Positions 35,390 to 45,940 of a stretch of 64,000 nt of DNA are shown piece by piece. The stretch is from Rotaria sordida (taxonomy: Eukaryota; Rotifera; Eurotatoria; Philodinida; Philodinidae), in NCBI GenBank assembly GCA_905250125.1, contig CAJNOL010000236.1, positions 1-64,000 of the forward strand, in the 5' to 3' direction. The notes beneath the pieces are model-generated. The model worked only from the letters and a program-made list of their open reading frames with translations, did not search any database and was not told the DNA's origin. Numbering within the stretch: the first letter of the stretch is position 1; every line of letters begins with the position of its first letter. Position numbers and translations under genes: made by a program.

Positions 35390-36725
35390 TACTATGAATT
35401 CAAATGATATCCTGGTTGTTCACGTCCGATACTCTTCATACATGTTTGTTCAAGATTTCCAAGAGCTAAACTAGATCCATTAATGAAATGAAGAAGAATC
35501 AATTCTATATATTGTCAAAAAAGCGATAAAATATTTTGTAAGCAATGGAATGTCATCAATAGTAGGACAAGCTAATATACAATTCATTTTTGACGAACCG
35601 CCGTTACATTGATCTGTTTGTAAAGAATCATCTTGATAACCACGACAAATTGTATCTAAAAACCGAATCGGTGATATTCCATGTTGCATACATGCTTGAA
35701 TTTCAATTATAAAATGACAAAGACCAACTGATGAAAATAACCTTCCAGGTGTCAAAACCACCACTTTCTATACATAATGATCCCCACGAATTTTCAAGTA
35801 CATAACCAAAATATGTTTGTCCATGAATCATGGGCGCACCCAAAGGTCGGACTATGGAATCGGTCCCCCTCCCTCGAAAAAAATTGTTGATATTAATTTT
35901 TTCATCTTTTTTATGAACATCAGAGAAATATTATTTAAATGTACATAAAGCTGTTGATAAAAACTTGAATATCGATAGTATCATTGATGAATTTGCCAAA
36001 TCAAACCGTAAAATAAGTTTTACAAATGAACCTATTTAATTGTCTTGCTTCAAATATATTTATTTTTTTCTGATTTCCATTTTGTAAATTTATACTCACA
36101 AGAGGGATGTTTCGAGTGGGGCGAGGCCCTCCAATAATCGAAAAGTTTTTAAAAGTTATTAAAAATTTTCGAAAAAATTTTGAAAATCTCAATAATTTAT
36201 AAAAATTTGCGAAAAATTTCTGAAAAAAATTGTCAACCTCGCTCCAATAATTTCCACCTCGGCAGACAACTGATTCACAAAATAAAAACATGAACAAGAA
36301 TAAATTCGAAAGCGGTCACTATAAACAAAAAAATACCATTAAATAAGGTTCAAAAACCTTGGTCCCCTCCAAGCAAAAAACCTGGTTGCGTCATTGTGTA
36401 CGTAGATGAAATAATCAAAGAAACAGATTAATGATTCTAATGTAACAAAATTACTATAACTAGACATAATGAAATTGATTAATATAAAAATATTCATGAA
36501 ATGAAATATATTCAGGATTATAGCGATGTTCATTCCATATCAACTTGCAAATACAAAAAAGTGCATATTCGAAAAGCAATCAAACAATAGAACCAGCTTA
36601 ATAGCTCCATACCATTGATACGCATGTGGTAGAAGCTACGTTCGGACCTAACCATTGCCAAGGATTCGATAGAGCACCTTTCCGATCAGCACTCAGTAAA
36701 AATGATGTGGAAACAACAAGTTCTA
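35390..36725 (-). pseudogene. Decayed gene of unknown family, split by a repeat
   Basis: Minus-strand pieces look protein-coding: STSFLLSADRKGALSNPWQW then LGPNVASTTCVSMVWSY (about 36725-36605), HGQTYFGYVLENSWGSLC and IESGGFDTW (about 35830-35745), SVGLCHFIIEIQACMQHGIS, RFLDTICRGYQDDSLQTDQC and NCILACPTIDDIPLLTKYF (35730-35530), and LEQTCMKSIGREQPGYHLNS (about 35455-35396). Many Cys and Trp suggest a secreted or extracellular domain. Frames change between pieces (near 35745 and 35500), and the first and second pieces are separated by repeat sequence. No start codon or complete frame. I cannot name the family. Confidence 0.45.
35830..36398. mobile_element. DNA-element remnant inserted in the decayed gene
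   Basis: The left part GGGCGCACCCAAAGGTCGG ... TCGGTCCCCCTCCC (35832 on) and the reverse complement of the right part, GACGCAACCAGGTTTTTTGC then GGAGGGGACCAAGG (to about 36398), look like matching ends. The middle is AT-rich with repeated AAATTTTCGAAAAA words. The ends match only roughly, and more than one element may be present. Confidence 0.3.
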
Positions 36726-36786
36726 TGGATGTGGGTGGATGTTCATTCTATCTTAATTAATACCCATACTCACACTCACACCCCAA
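36726..36786. repeat. GT-rich/CA-rich hairpin block, telomere-like (site 7)
   Basis: GGATGTGGGTGGATG, a spacer of about 25 bp, then ACCCATACTCACACTCACAC and CCC. It abuts the decayed gene. Confidence 0.5.
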
Positions 36787-37707
36787 CTTTTACAACAAAA
36801 TCCAAAAAATAATAAAGATGATTCTGTTTCAGTACAGATTTCATATTTAATTAATTTCCTTTACGACAAAAATGCTTTCAAAATAAGATTATCTCTGCGT
36901 AGCGGCTTTTTCCGAATTCTACTTAATGCAAAAAGTATTGAATTAAAAACTGAATACTATAGATGAAAAACAGCGTTATTAAAAAGCGGTAAGTTTTCTT
37001 TGCAGTACGCTGTATAATTACGAGATTTACTATTTTTTCTTTTCTTTCACAAATGTTTTTCTTCATAGATAAACATATATTATTTATAGGATGACATAAT
37101 TTATCATATCGTAATTTTTGTTGTTTCGTTCCTGCCATTCGATAACTTTCACTCGACATTCAAATTCTTCTGAGACATTCATGTTTCATATCATTAAAAA
37201 AGATCATAATCATCGCAATAATATCGTACTCAGACAAATTCAATCAAAAATGATATGTGTAAAAACGAGTAGGATGTCATGAACTCAACTTCAGTGATAT
37301 CATCCGGTATGTGACGCCTTCCGTCTTCTTCCATTGGATCTTTTTCATTGCACATTGCGTTCTTCATCTTCTTACCAACGAGCACGTGGATGTCATTAAA
37401 ACCCTATCAGAGAGACTCCTCGTTCAGTTTGTAAGTGTACAAGCGTGTAAATCGAGACACCTTTAGTATACATTGTATACTAACTAGTATGCGATGTATT
37501 CTTACCCGACCATATTGCCGGTTTTGTCCACGGTACACTCTAGCAGGGCGTGCCGGGTCTGCTCGCGCACACACACCAAAACAATTTCATAGCGATGAAC
37601 AACACCCTTCGCATTTATCACCAAAGAAAGAAAAGCACGACAATGTATTCTCGTGCCAAAAAAACAAAAAAATAGAAAATCATCAATTACAATTTCTTTT
37701 CACATTT
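36787..37707. other. Intergenic, 3' of the ART-TPR gene
   Basis: No supported gene. A less AT-rich patch at 37500-37620 gives an open frame (37435-37758, +) without recognisable content. Confidence 0.4.
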
Positions 37708-40557
37708 TCAATCCTTCATTTTCTCAAGTTCGATATGAGGATGCGTAGAAGGCAGTGATTTTTGCAAGATTTCTTCAGCTTCTTCATAATATGAAAGTGC
37801 GGTCGAGTACTCGCCCATCTTATCATACACATTACCGATGTTATTGTAGGAAGTAGTCAACTGGCGATGATTTCGAGGGAAAGCTATTTTTCGGATTTCA
37901 AGTGATTGTTCGTAGAATGAAAGTGCTTTTGAGTACTCGCCCATGTCATTATACATCAAACCGATGTTGTTGTAGATAGCTGCCAAGGCGGGATGATTTG
38001 CAGGGAGAGCTATTTTGTCGATTTCAAGTGATTGTTCGTACGATGAAAGTGCTTTAGAGTAGTCGCCCATGTTATTATACACCAAACCAATGTTGTTGTA
38101 GGATTGAGCGAAGTCGGGATGATTTGAAGGGAGAGCTATTTTTCGGATTTCGAGCGATTGTTCGTAGAATGAAACTGCTTTCGAGTACTCGCCCATGTTA
38201 TTATACACCAAACCGATGTTGTTGTAGGAAGTAGCCAAGTCGGGATGATTCGCAGGGAGAGCTATTTTTCGGATTCCAACTGATTGTTCGTACGATGAAA
38301 GTGCTTTAGAGTAGTCGCCTATGTTATTATACACCAAACCGATGTTGTTGTAGATAGTAGCCAACTCGGGATGATTCGGAGGGAGAGCTATTTTGTCGAT
38401 TTCAAGTGATTGTTCGTACGATGAAAGTGCTTTCGAGTACTCGCCCATGTNNNNNNNNNNGATTTCAAGTGATTGTTCGTACGATGAAAGTGCTTTCGAG
38501 TACTCGCCCATGTCATTATACACCGTACCGATGTTGTTGTAGGAAGTAGCCAACTCGGGATGATTCGGAGGGAGAGCTATTTTTTTGATTTCAAGTGATT
38601 GTTCGTACGATGAAAGTGCTTTTGAGTACTCGCCCATGTTATTATACACACTACCGATGTTGTTGTAGATAGTAGCCAACTCGGGATGATTCGGAGGGAG
38701 AGCTATTTTTTTGATTTCAAGTGATTGTTCGTACGATGAAAGTGCTTTCGAGTACTCGCCCATGTTATTATACACACTACCGATGTTGTTGTAGGAAATA
38801 GCCAACTCGGGATGATTCGGAGGGAGAGCTATTTTTTTTATTTCAAGTGATTGTTCGTACGATGTAAGTGCTTTCGAGTACTCGCCCATGTCATGATACA
38901 GCGTACCGATGTTGTTGTAGGAAATAGCGAAGTGGGGATGATTCGGGGGGAGAGCTATTTTTCGGATTCCCAGTGATTGTGCGTACGATGAAAGTGCTTT
39001 CGAGTAGTCGCCCATATTGTTATACACCAAACCGATGTCGTTGTAAGAAGTAGCGAAAGCGGGATGATTCGGTAGGAGATCTATTTTTCGGATTTCAACT
39101 GATTGTTCATACGATGAGAGTGCTTTCGAGTACTGGCCCATGTAGTTATACACGCTGCCAAGTTGATGAATATAATGGGAACTTTCTTTATTGGAAGGTG
39201 CCTGTTCGAGGAGGATCTGATAGAGATGTTCTGATTTTGCAGCGTGACCTAGTTTAATAAGTATTTCACCAAGTCGAGACCATCCTGTTGCGTCACTGAG
39301 TTCCTCGCGTATGTGTGCTGTGAGAGTGTTAAGATCATGATTGTTGTTACCCGTGAGAGTGAGATCAACTTGCCAGAGTCGATTGGTATGATCGTCATGA
39401 ACGGGTTCAATTTGATCAATACGAAATATTGTATGTGTCGAAAAAAGAATTTCTTGTTCTTGGTCTTCGAAAAAGCTCTCTTGTTGCACGTGGGCGAAAG
39501 GAGTTGATGATGTTTCACATAGCATAGGATCGATCACCATGACAAAGAGTATACCAACTGAGGAAGAATCAATGAGTGCTGCAGGGCGTGCAAATATTTC
39601 AAGGGAAAAGTGGCGATCGCGACTTGTTGAAAGGAAATTGTTGAAAGACATAAGTCCACCTTTTGTTTGTTTCATTTTTTCAAAGTTTTCGATAGACAAA
39701 CTTTGACCTCGAAAAACTTGAAATGGAGTACCCGATGTCGTGTCGGTGGATTGTTGTGCACGATGTAAGTTTTCAATATGTTGATGTAAATGTCGAATAA
39801 AGAAACCCATTTTGAGTATAATATCAACATCCATTAATCGTAGACCACGATTGACCATCGAGTATATAAAATATGGACCCGTGTACCACCAAATGGGTGT
39901 ATGAAGACGATATTCTTTTTCGATTTTATCAATATGATTTTCAGTAATATCACCTTGAAGACGACAGTAGTCAACGAATTCTTTAATAGATTTAGTATCG
40001 TCATCATTAATTTCCAAAAATGTTTCTTTAAGCAATTGCGTGTACATAAACAATGGATCGATGCCATTAAAACTGATCGAGATCATATCTCGATCACATT
40101 GTTTACAATCGATTCGTAACGCTTCACAAATCGGTTCGATTTTTGTGTATATACCTTTTACTTTGGGTATTGTTTTGGTCCAGTGTTCATGAATCGATTG
40201 ATTGTCACAGAGAATATAGATGGAGTGTAATTGTGGCAATGCTTGAATTTCTAGTATTGTATGTTGTTCCAGTGTACCAGACACAATCATGAATATTTTT
40301 TCATCTTCAATGTCACTGAGAAAATCAACACATTGATCAACATCTGTAAATGTTGTGATTGTTGTTACAATATATTGTAGATGTTGTATTGATTTTTTAT
40401 AATCGTCTTTGGATCCATCGAAATTGGCATCAAACCAGACCAAAAAGAAATTTTGAAGAACCCGACGAACAGGTCGGGACAACACAGTAGTACTATTGGT
40501 AATGGCGATCGTGGCTCGCCCACTAGGAGCAGTTGTTGTCGTTTTTTGGTTGTCCAT
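37708..40557 (-). CDS. ADP-ribosyltransferase-TPR (kinesin-light-chain-like) protein
   Basis: One open exon of about 949 codons, interrupted only by ten N. The first 200 residues form a less conserved N-terminal region. The ART domain has the arginine-type R-S-E set: Arg283 in PFQVFRGQSL, Ser-Thr-Ser at 310-312 (NNFLSTSRD) and Glu367-Gln-Glu369 (EDQEQEILF). This points to transfer of ADP-ribose from NAD to a protein, probably arginine. From about residue 430 at least twelve 42-residue TPRs follow (YNNIGxVYNNMGEYSKALSS pattern with PNHPxLA linkers), as in kinesin light chains, likely binding a partner or substrate. No signal peptide is seen, so probably cytosolic. ART-TPR genes are expanded in bdelloid rotifers. 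The repeat number is underestimated because of the gap. Confidence 0.93.
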   Translation of the reverse strand: MDNQKTTTTAPSGRATIAITNSTTVLSRPVRRVLQNFFLVWFDANFDGSKDDYKKSIQHLQYIVTTITTFTDVDQCVDFLSDIEDEKIFMIVSGTLEQHTILEIQALPQLHSIYILCDNQSIHEHWTKTIPKVKGIYTKIEPICEALRIDCKQCDRDMISISFNGIDPLFMYTQLLKETFLEINDDDTKSIKEFVDYCRLQGDITENHIDKIEKEYRLHTPIWWYTGPYFIYSMVNRGLRLMDVDIILKMGFFIRHLHQHIENLHRAQQSTDTTSGTPFQVFRGQSLSIENFEKMKQTKGGLMSFNNFLSTSRDRHFSLEIFARPAALIDSSSVGILFVMVIDPMLCETSSTPFAHVQQESFFEDQEQEILFSTHTIFRIDQIEPVHDDHTNRLWQVDLTLTGNNNHDLNTLTAHIREELSDATGWSRLGEILIKLGHAAKSEHLYQILLEQAPSNKESSHYIHQLGSVYNYMGQYSKALSSYEQSVEIRKIDLLPNHPAFATSYNDIGLVYNNMGDYSKALSSYAQSLGIRKIALPPNHPHFAISYNNIGTLYHDMGEYSKALTSYEQSLEIKKIALPPNHPELAISYNNIGSVYNNMGEYSKALSSYEQSLEIKKIALPPNHPELATIYNNIGSVYNNMGEYSKALSSYEQSLEIKKIALPPNHPELATSYNNIGTVYNDMGEYSKALSSYEQSLEIXXXXMGEYSKALSSYEQSLEIDKIALPPNHPELATIYNNIGLVYNNIGDYSKALSSYEQSVGIRKIALPANHPDLATSYNNIGLVYNNMGEYSKAVSFYEQSLEIRKIALPSNHPDFAQSYNNIGLVYNNMGDYSKALSSYEQSLEIDKIALPANHPALAAIYNNIGLMYNDMGEYSKALSFYEQSLEIRKIAFPRNHRQLTTSYNNIGNVYDKMGEYSTALSYYEEAEEILQKSLPSTHPHIELEKMKD
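37790..39170 (-). repeat. 126-bp tandem repeats encoding TPRs
   Basis: At least twelve copies of a 126-bp unit recognisable by GAGTACTCGCCCATGTTATT on the + strand. Inner copies next to the gap are nearly identical while the outer ones are diverged, a sign of ongoing unequal exchange or gene conversion. Confidence 0.9.
38451..38460. other. Assembly gap (10 N) within the TPR array
   Basis: Ten N joining two copies of the same repeat segment. The left and right sequences overlap in phase but omit the linker part of a unit, so the true missing length is not ten bases. Confidence 0.97.
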
Positions 40558-40579
40558 GACGGATGAATGAATGCAATAC

Positions 40580-40610
40580 GTTGGACTGCGCCCTCCCCTC
40601 TCTATATATT
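40580..40610 (-). promoter_or_regulatory. Possible TATA-type core promoter of the ART-TPR gene
   Basis: On the minus strand AATATATAGAGAGG (TATA at 40602-40609) lies about 50 bp before the ATG at 40557, with a CAGTCC initiator-like word about 25 bp downstream of it. Spacing suits a short 5' UTR. Confidence 0.45.
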
Positions 40611-41814
40611 ATTGTCATTCCTTTTGTTGACACTTTTTTCTAGCTTGTTGTTATAGACTTCAAGGGCTGCTTATCTCGACCGTTCGTTTATTTCAAGAGT
40701 GTGTGTGCTGATGAAATAATGATAACAGACAGGTGGAGTCTCTATATACATTAAGCAAGAAGCTAAGAAGAACAAGAACGAAAAAAACTATAATAAATTC
40801 ATTGTCGTCATCCATAGAAAAGAGGAAAACCGAAAAATCATAAATAAAATAAAAAAATGTTTTGGTTGTTATCATTGTTGTTTATTTGTTTGTCAAGCTT
40901 TTTTCTCACATAGTAAGTAATATATTATCTGTGTGCGCAGCTAAATTTGTAGGAAGAGGAGAACGATAAGAAGACTAAAAACATGTACGTACGTTTTGTT
41001 TGCTTGATTCGTCGGAATCAAGAAAGTTCAAAAGCAAACTACACAAAAAACTTTATTGATTGATTATTTGTTAATTTTGTCGTAGGTTGATGTCATCATC
41101 CTATAATAGCGACTGGTTGTCTTATTTCAAATAATGATAAACAAAAATTGGTTTCATTTTCATATATCATTTAATATATATTTTATTAATCTTTCATTAT
41201 TATTGTAACTAGAATAGATAGACTTAAATAAAAAGATAATATGTATACAAATACGATGTAGTAGTATGTAGATATGAAAATACTAATTAGTTTGTAAAGA
41301 AAAATATTATTTAATCATTGATGGATTGTATGTTTTTATTGTTGGTAATATATTTTTTATATTATTCAATGTTAATGATGATGAATAAATGATTCTTTTC
41401 TTTTTAAACCAATCTTTTATTTTTATTATTATTTTGTATATACAGATTTATTTAATTCACATGTATTGATGGCTACAAGAATAAAAATTGATTCAATTTG
41501 TTATTAATATTAATGTAGTAGAATTGCAAGCATGTAATAGTCGAGTAACTAATAAGAAATTTTGTTAATTATTGAAATATTAATGGCTCAGCAAATATTA
41601 CGATGATTATTTTCATATTACAAATAATACGATGTATCCATACTTATCGAATTCTAGAATATTTATCATGAGCACAAGAAAAAAAGCTGATGTAGATCAT
41701 GAATGAAAACTTTATTCAAATAAAGTATTATCAATAAATCAAAACTAATGTCTCGTCACCTTGATATTATGAAAAGATAGATCTTCACCACAAAGAAATT
41801 TACATCAGAACTTC
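40611..41814. other. Intergenic, no gene seen
   Basis: Very AT-rich; no supported coding sequence on either strand. Confidence 0.45.
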
Positions 41815-42330
41815 ATAAAATGATAAGTTATCATTGAGATGCATCTTAGCACACTACATAAAACCGATTGAGACTAGAGAAAGCTGAAATAAATTCATGA
41901 CTATGACTATTTCTTCTTGAGTTATGATTATTTTAGTGAGTTTTTCAGTAAAATACTGTATTCTCATTCAAAATCGACTTTCGAATTCAAAGTTTACACA
42001 AATATAGTTCTCAATGGAGCCGGTCCGTTGTAAAAGTATCAAATTTTCGGATATGAGGAGATACTAGAAAATCTGACACTTTCACAATAAACTAGTGTCT
42101 CCATTGAAACCTTAATTGGCACAAAATTTGGACTCGAAACTCAAATTCCGATTTTGAAAGTAGTCTAAAAAAGAAAATCACCGCATATTGTTGAAAACTT
42201 TACTAAAGAGTGTTCATAACTCAAGAAGAAAGACTTATAGACATGAATTCTTTTCAACATCGTCTAGTCTTAACAGAGTCTACCCAATGAAGCAAGAGAT
42301 ATCTTACAAGTCACTTATCACTTTGCGAGA
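41815..42330. mobile_element. Foldback (near-palindromic) element, about 0.5 kb
   Basis: Arms of about 230-260 bp meet near 42055. Paired blocks, from centre out: CTCAATGGAGCC / CTCCATTGA; CGAATTCAAAGTTTACAC / its counterpart in TGGACTCGAAACTCAAATTCC; TTTCTTCTTGAGTTATGA / TCATAACTCAAGAAGAAAG; GATTGAGACTAG / CTAGTCTTAAC. Diverged arms and no coding. A relative is at about 29.64 kb. Confidence 0.65.
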
Positions 42331-45300
42331 TTTTCTCGTCAGTTTAACTGTAGGAAATAGTTTGGGGTTTTTCGACAATTGGCTTCATCAATAGTAAAAA
42401 TTAAGAATAATAAGTTTTCGAGCATGATCGGAATGATAAACATCAGATTGCTATGCCTTTGAAATAAAGTTTGTACAATAGAGAACTATGCTATCATTGA
42501 TTAGCAATCTTTATTAACCTATAGACTTTGAAATAATATTGATTTTTCAATGCAAAATTATAACAATGAATTAAGAGATTTGTTTTTTTCGAAATAAATC
42601 TAATTTACTCATTTATGTTGATTGTTTATTTGTTGTTTGAATTATTTTATATCGTGATTCAATTACATGACAACAATAATCTATTATACCTTTATCTGAT
42701 TGTTGTAATGATAAATTTTAAGAATTAGCTTATAAATATTCTTCACTAACATGTGCCACTCAAATATGATTTACATAAAATGATGTCATGCGATTGCAAG
42801 AATAATAGTATGAATTCTACTGACAGTTAATTATGTATATAATTGTTATAGACATGTAAAAATTTTACCTATAATAAAAAACATTTAGATATAGAATAAT
42901 AACGAGTGACTTCAAATAGATTGTCAATTCTCTAGTCCGAATTCAGATCAAATTTGGATTCAAAATCAAAGGTAGGAAAAAGATGGTACGAAGAGATAGG
43001 TTTAAGTTAATTTTATTTCTGATAGTGTTTAGTAAATAATTTTTATTCTAGGAATTTATCTAGCCAGAAGGTAAAAGTTACTGTCTACCGAATGAGTTAT
43101 TATTGTATTGCGAATTATATGGGGTTCCAATACAATGGACTCGAAAACTTGGTTAGAAACTATGAGTCTTTAATTTCTTATTAAAGTGAATTTTCTCTGT
43201 ATGAAATAAAGCAAAAAGAAAAAAACAATACATTTCGCGTACTTTTCAGATCTATTGATCCTCGGATCTCCGAACGACAGTTTTTTGGAGCGACAACTTA
43301 CAAACCTCAATAAATTATAGAGCAAGAATTCAACAGAAGTTTTCTTACTTTTTTTCATAAATTCGATTAGTAATATCATTAGGTAAAGAAATATTTTGAT
43401 GTGATTAATATGGTCATACTACTTCAAAAATAAGAGCTTTTAAAATTCGATTCTAACACAAATTTCATTCTCTAAACTCATTCTAACTCTTTTCTTCAGT
43501 TCAAATTCGATTATCGACTCCTTTTTTTAAATAAGAATCAATAAACAAAAGTTCAAAATTTTGAATTAATCTATTTTCTACTTTAAAGTTAACTGCTAAT
43601 ACATTAGCTGTCATAGATAATTCTTTTGCAAAATGTTTATTTATTTTAATAATTTATGATTGAACTGAATAAAAACAAACAACAGTTATAATTTGACCCA
43701 TTGATTCAAGTCACATATTAGTTGTTATTTTGTTCTTGTATTTAACCTTTTGATCTATTATTAATAAGTACTAGCGGTCAATCAGCTGAGCAACTGCCGC
43801 TGATTTTTCAAAATGATTTCCGGCAGCCTGCGCTCTAGAAGTCCAGCCGCGCCGTCACTATTCCCATAATCAACCACCCAGGTCAAATAAGTACGGTCGT
43901 AATACTGCGCCAACCAAATGTCAATTTACAGGTACGATTCTTGAAAATTCCAATGACTGACAGGATCAGTTCGTATGGAAACTTCTTGTCTAGTTTCTTA
44001 TCATTACGTTCTCTAATGTCATTTTATCCTTGTATTGGCTTACACCTTTAGTTATCAACATTATTTTCTATTTCATTTTTATTATTTAACATTGATAGAC
44101 TAGATGATAATAATAATTTACGTTTTTACATAATTTTCTTTGATAAAACTGGTAATAATTAAATCAATCATTTTAAAAATACATTTTCTTAGTAAAAGTT
44201 TTAGCTAAAAAAGAAAGGCAGATAATCAGAATGGCATTAGTATTGAATTTTAAAAAAAGTCATCGGCGAAAGATTATAAGAAGACAGCAGGACCTTATAT
44301 AGTACAAATTAATATAGATACATACCTGCTTTTCAGATTAATTTATTTTATCAAATTAAAGAAAAACCATTCAACTAGAGTCGAGACTAAGTTGACAAAT
44401 TTATCCTTCTTCTTTAGTGCATTATAAAATCGACACAAAAATATTGTCATATTGTTTTTGGAAGTGATTATTTGACAACTAGGAGTCAAATTACACGAGA
44501 AACATCATATTAGGATATATAAGACGAATGCAGAAGAGTTGTTACATGTGAATTGAACATCTTTAACAGATATTTCAAAACTAAAACTATTCTTCTTCTG
44601 CGGAATTTCGAGATTTATGAGTTGCAACATTGTATTATTCAATGAAAAGAATTTTCTTTTTATATATTCATTTGATTGATGTCTCCATTGAAGAAATATC
44701 ATTTTTATATATGAACATTTTTCTTTTTAATCAACAGATCCTATAAGTCAAGTATATATAATCTTGTTTTTTTCTTTATGAACTTCTATAACAACCGACA
44801 AGGAGGAAATTGATTTCCTGATTTTATATTATTATAAAATAAAAAAAAAGCAACTGAAGAATTGCAGTCAATATATCCAGCAGACGAAAGCTATCTATAT
44901 ATTCTTTTCTTTTCTGATGACTTCTATCGTCAATTCATATTAACGATAACACACACAAATCTGACATGTTTGCCCTTAAAAGTTCTCAATAAAAAAAAAA
45001 GGAAAGAAGCAGTTTATGTTACCCAATATGACAAGATAGAAATGTCATCTAATCAATATGACGAAACAACAAAAGAACTTCTATAACCTTAAAGAATGCA
45101 AACACTAAATTGTTTGAATGTATACAAAATGTTGTTTGTTTCATAGAACAACAGAAAATTACTTATAACCGATTTTTGTCTTCAGTATGATTAAACAGGC
45201 TCTGTTAATGTTGTCTTATAAAGAAAATGAAAAAAAGGGAATAAAATTAGCATTACCAAATAACATAGTATTAATGTCTATTAATTCATAACATATGTCT

Positions 45301-45818
45301 TCATGCTATTTTATTTTTCTTAGTAACATAATATATAAAGATTTTTAATCTGTTTCCTTGACATGAAATCTAGTGACCTTATAATCATAACAAGTATCAA
45401 TTATTGGAACAATTCTTCTTTTGGTCTTAAAATTCACCAAGACACTTGTGTATTCATCTAAAAAAATCGATAATTACAAAAAAAAAAACTCTATTTTTAG
45501 CATATGGGATAAAGAATTTGATGAATGTAATAGAAGTTTTAAAAAAATTTGTGTTTATGACTTTATCTATATTTTCATTCTTGAAATATGGTAGTTATAA
45601 AAGATTGCCTTACGAGCTCTAAACCTGAATTTTTGTTTTTAACAGCAAGATATTGAGACGATCGCAATGTTATAAAAATATTCTTTTCGAAATATTGAAT
45701 AACCAATGTTAAATCTCACTGGAGCATATTTAAAATTGACTTTTCTTTAATATTCAATCTCTCGTAAAGAAAATATCTTTTTTTTTTAACTAAAAGTTTT
45801 AAAACACTTTTATCACTT
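42331..45818. other. Intergenic with a GC-rich patch
   Basis: Mostly AT-rich without genes. A sharply GC-richer patch at about 43770-43935 (GCAACTGCCGCTG, CCGGCAGCCTGCGCTCTAGA, GTCCAGCCGCGCCGTC) looks like a fragment of a transposable element, but no family or frame is recognised. Confidence 0.35.
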
Positions 45819-45901
45819 TGAAATTTCTCGATGAACAGGCAAGGATTGGCGGAATGTCAATGCGTTCGTTTCTCGAGAATTAGAACAATATGTAGGCCTC
45901 C

Positions 45902-45902
<1 letters not shown>

Positions 45903-45940
<38 letters not shown>
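45903..45940. repeat. Run of 38 C
   Basis: Thirty-eight uninterrupted C in AT-rich DNA, preceded by GGCCTCCT. Length in the assembly is unreliable for such a run. Confidence 0.95.

Noticed and set aside
36001-36297. Minus-strand 98-codon frame
   Set aside because: Lies in the AT-rich body of a repeat remnant; Phe/Lys-rich low-complexity translation.
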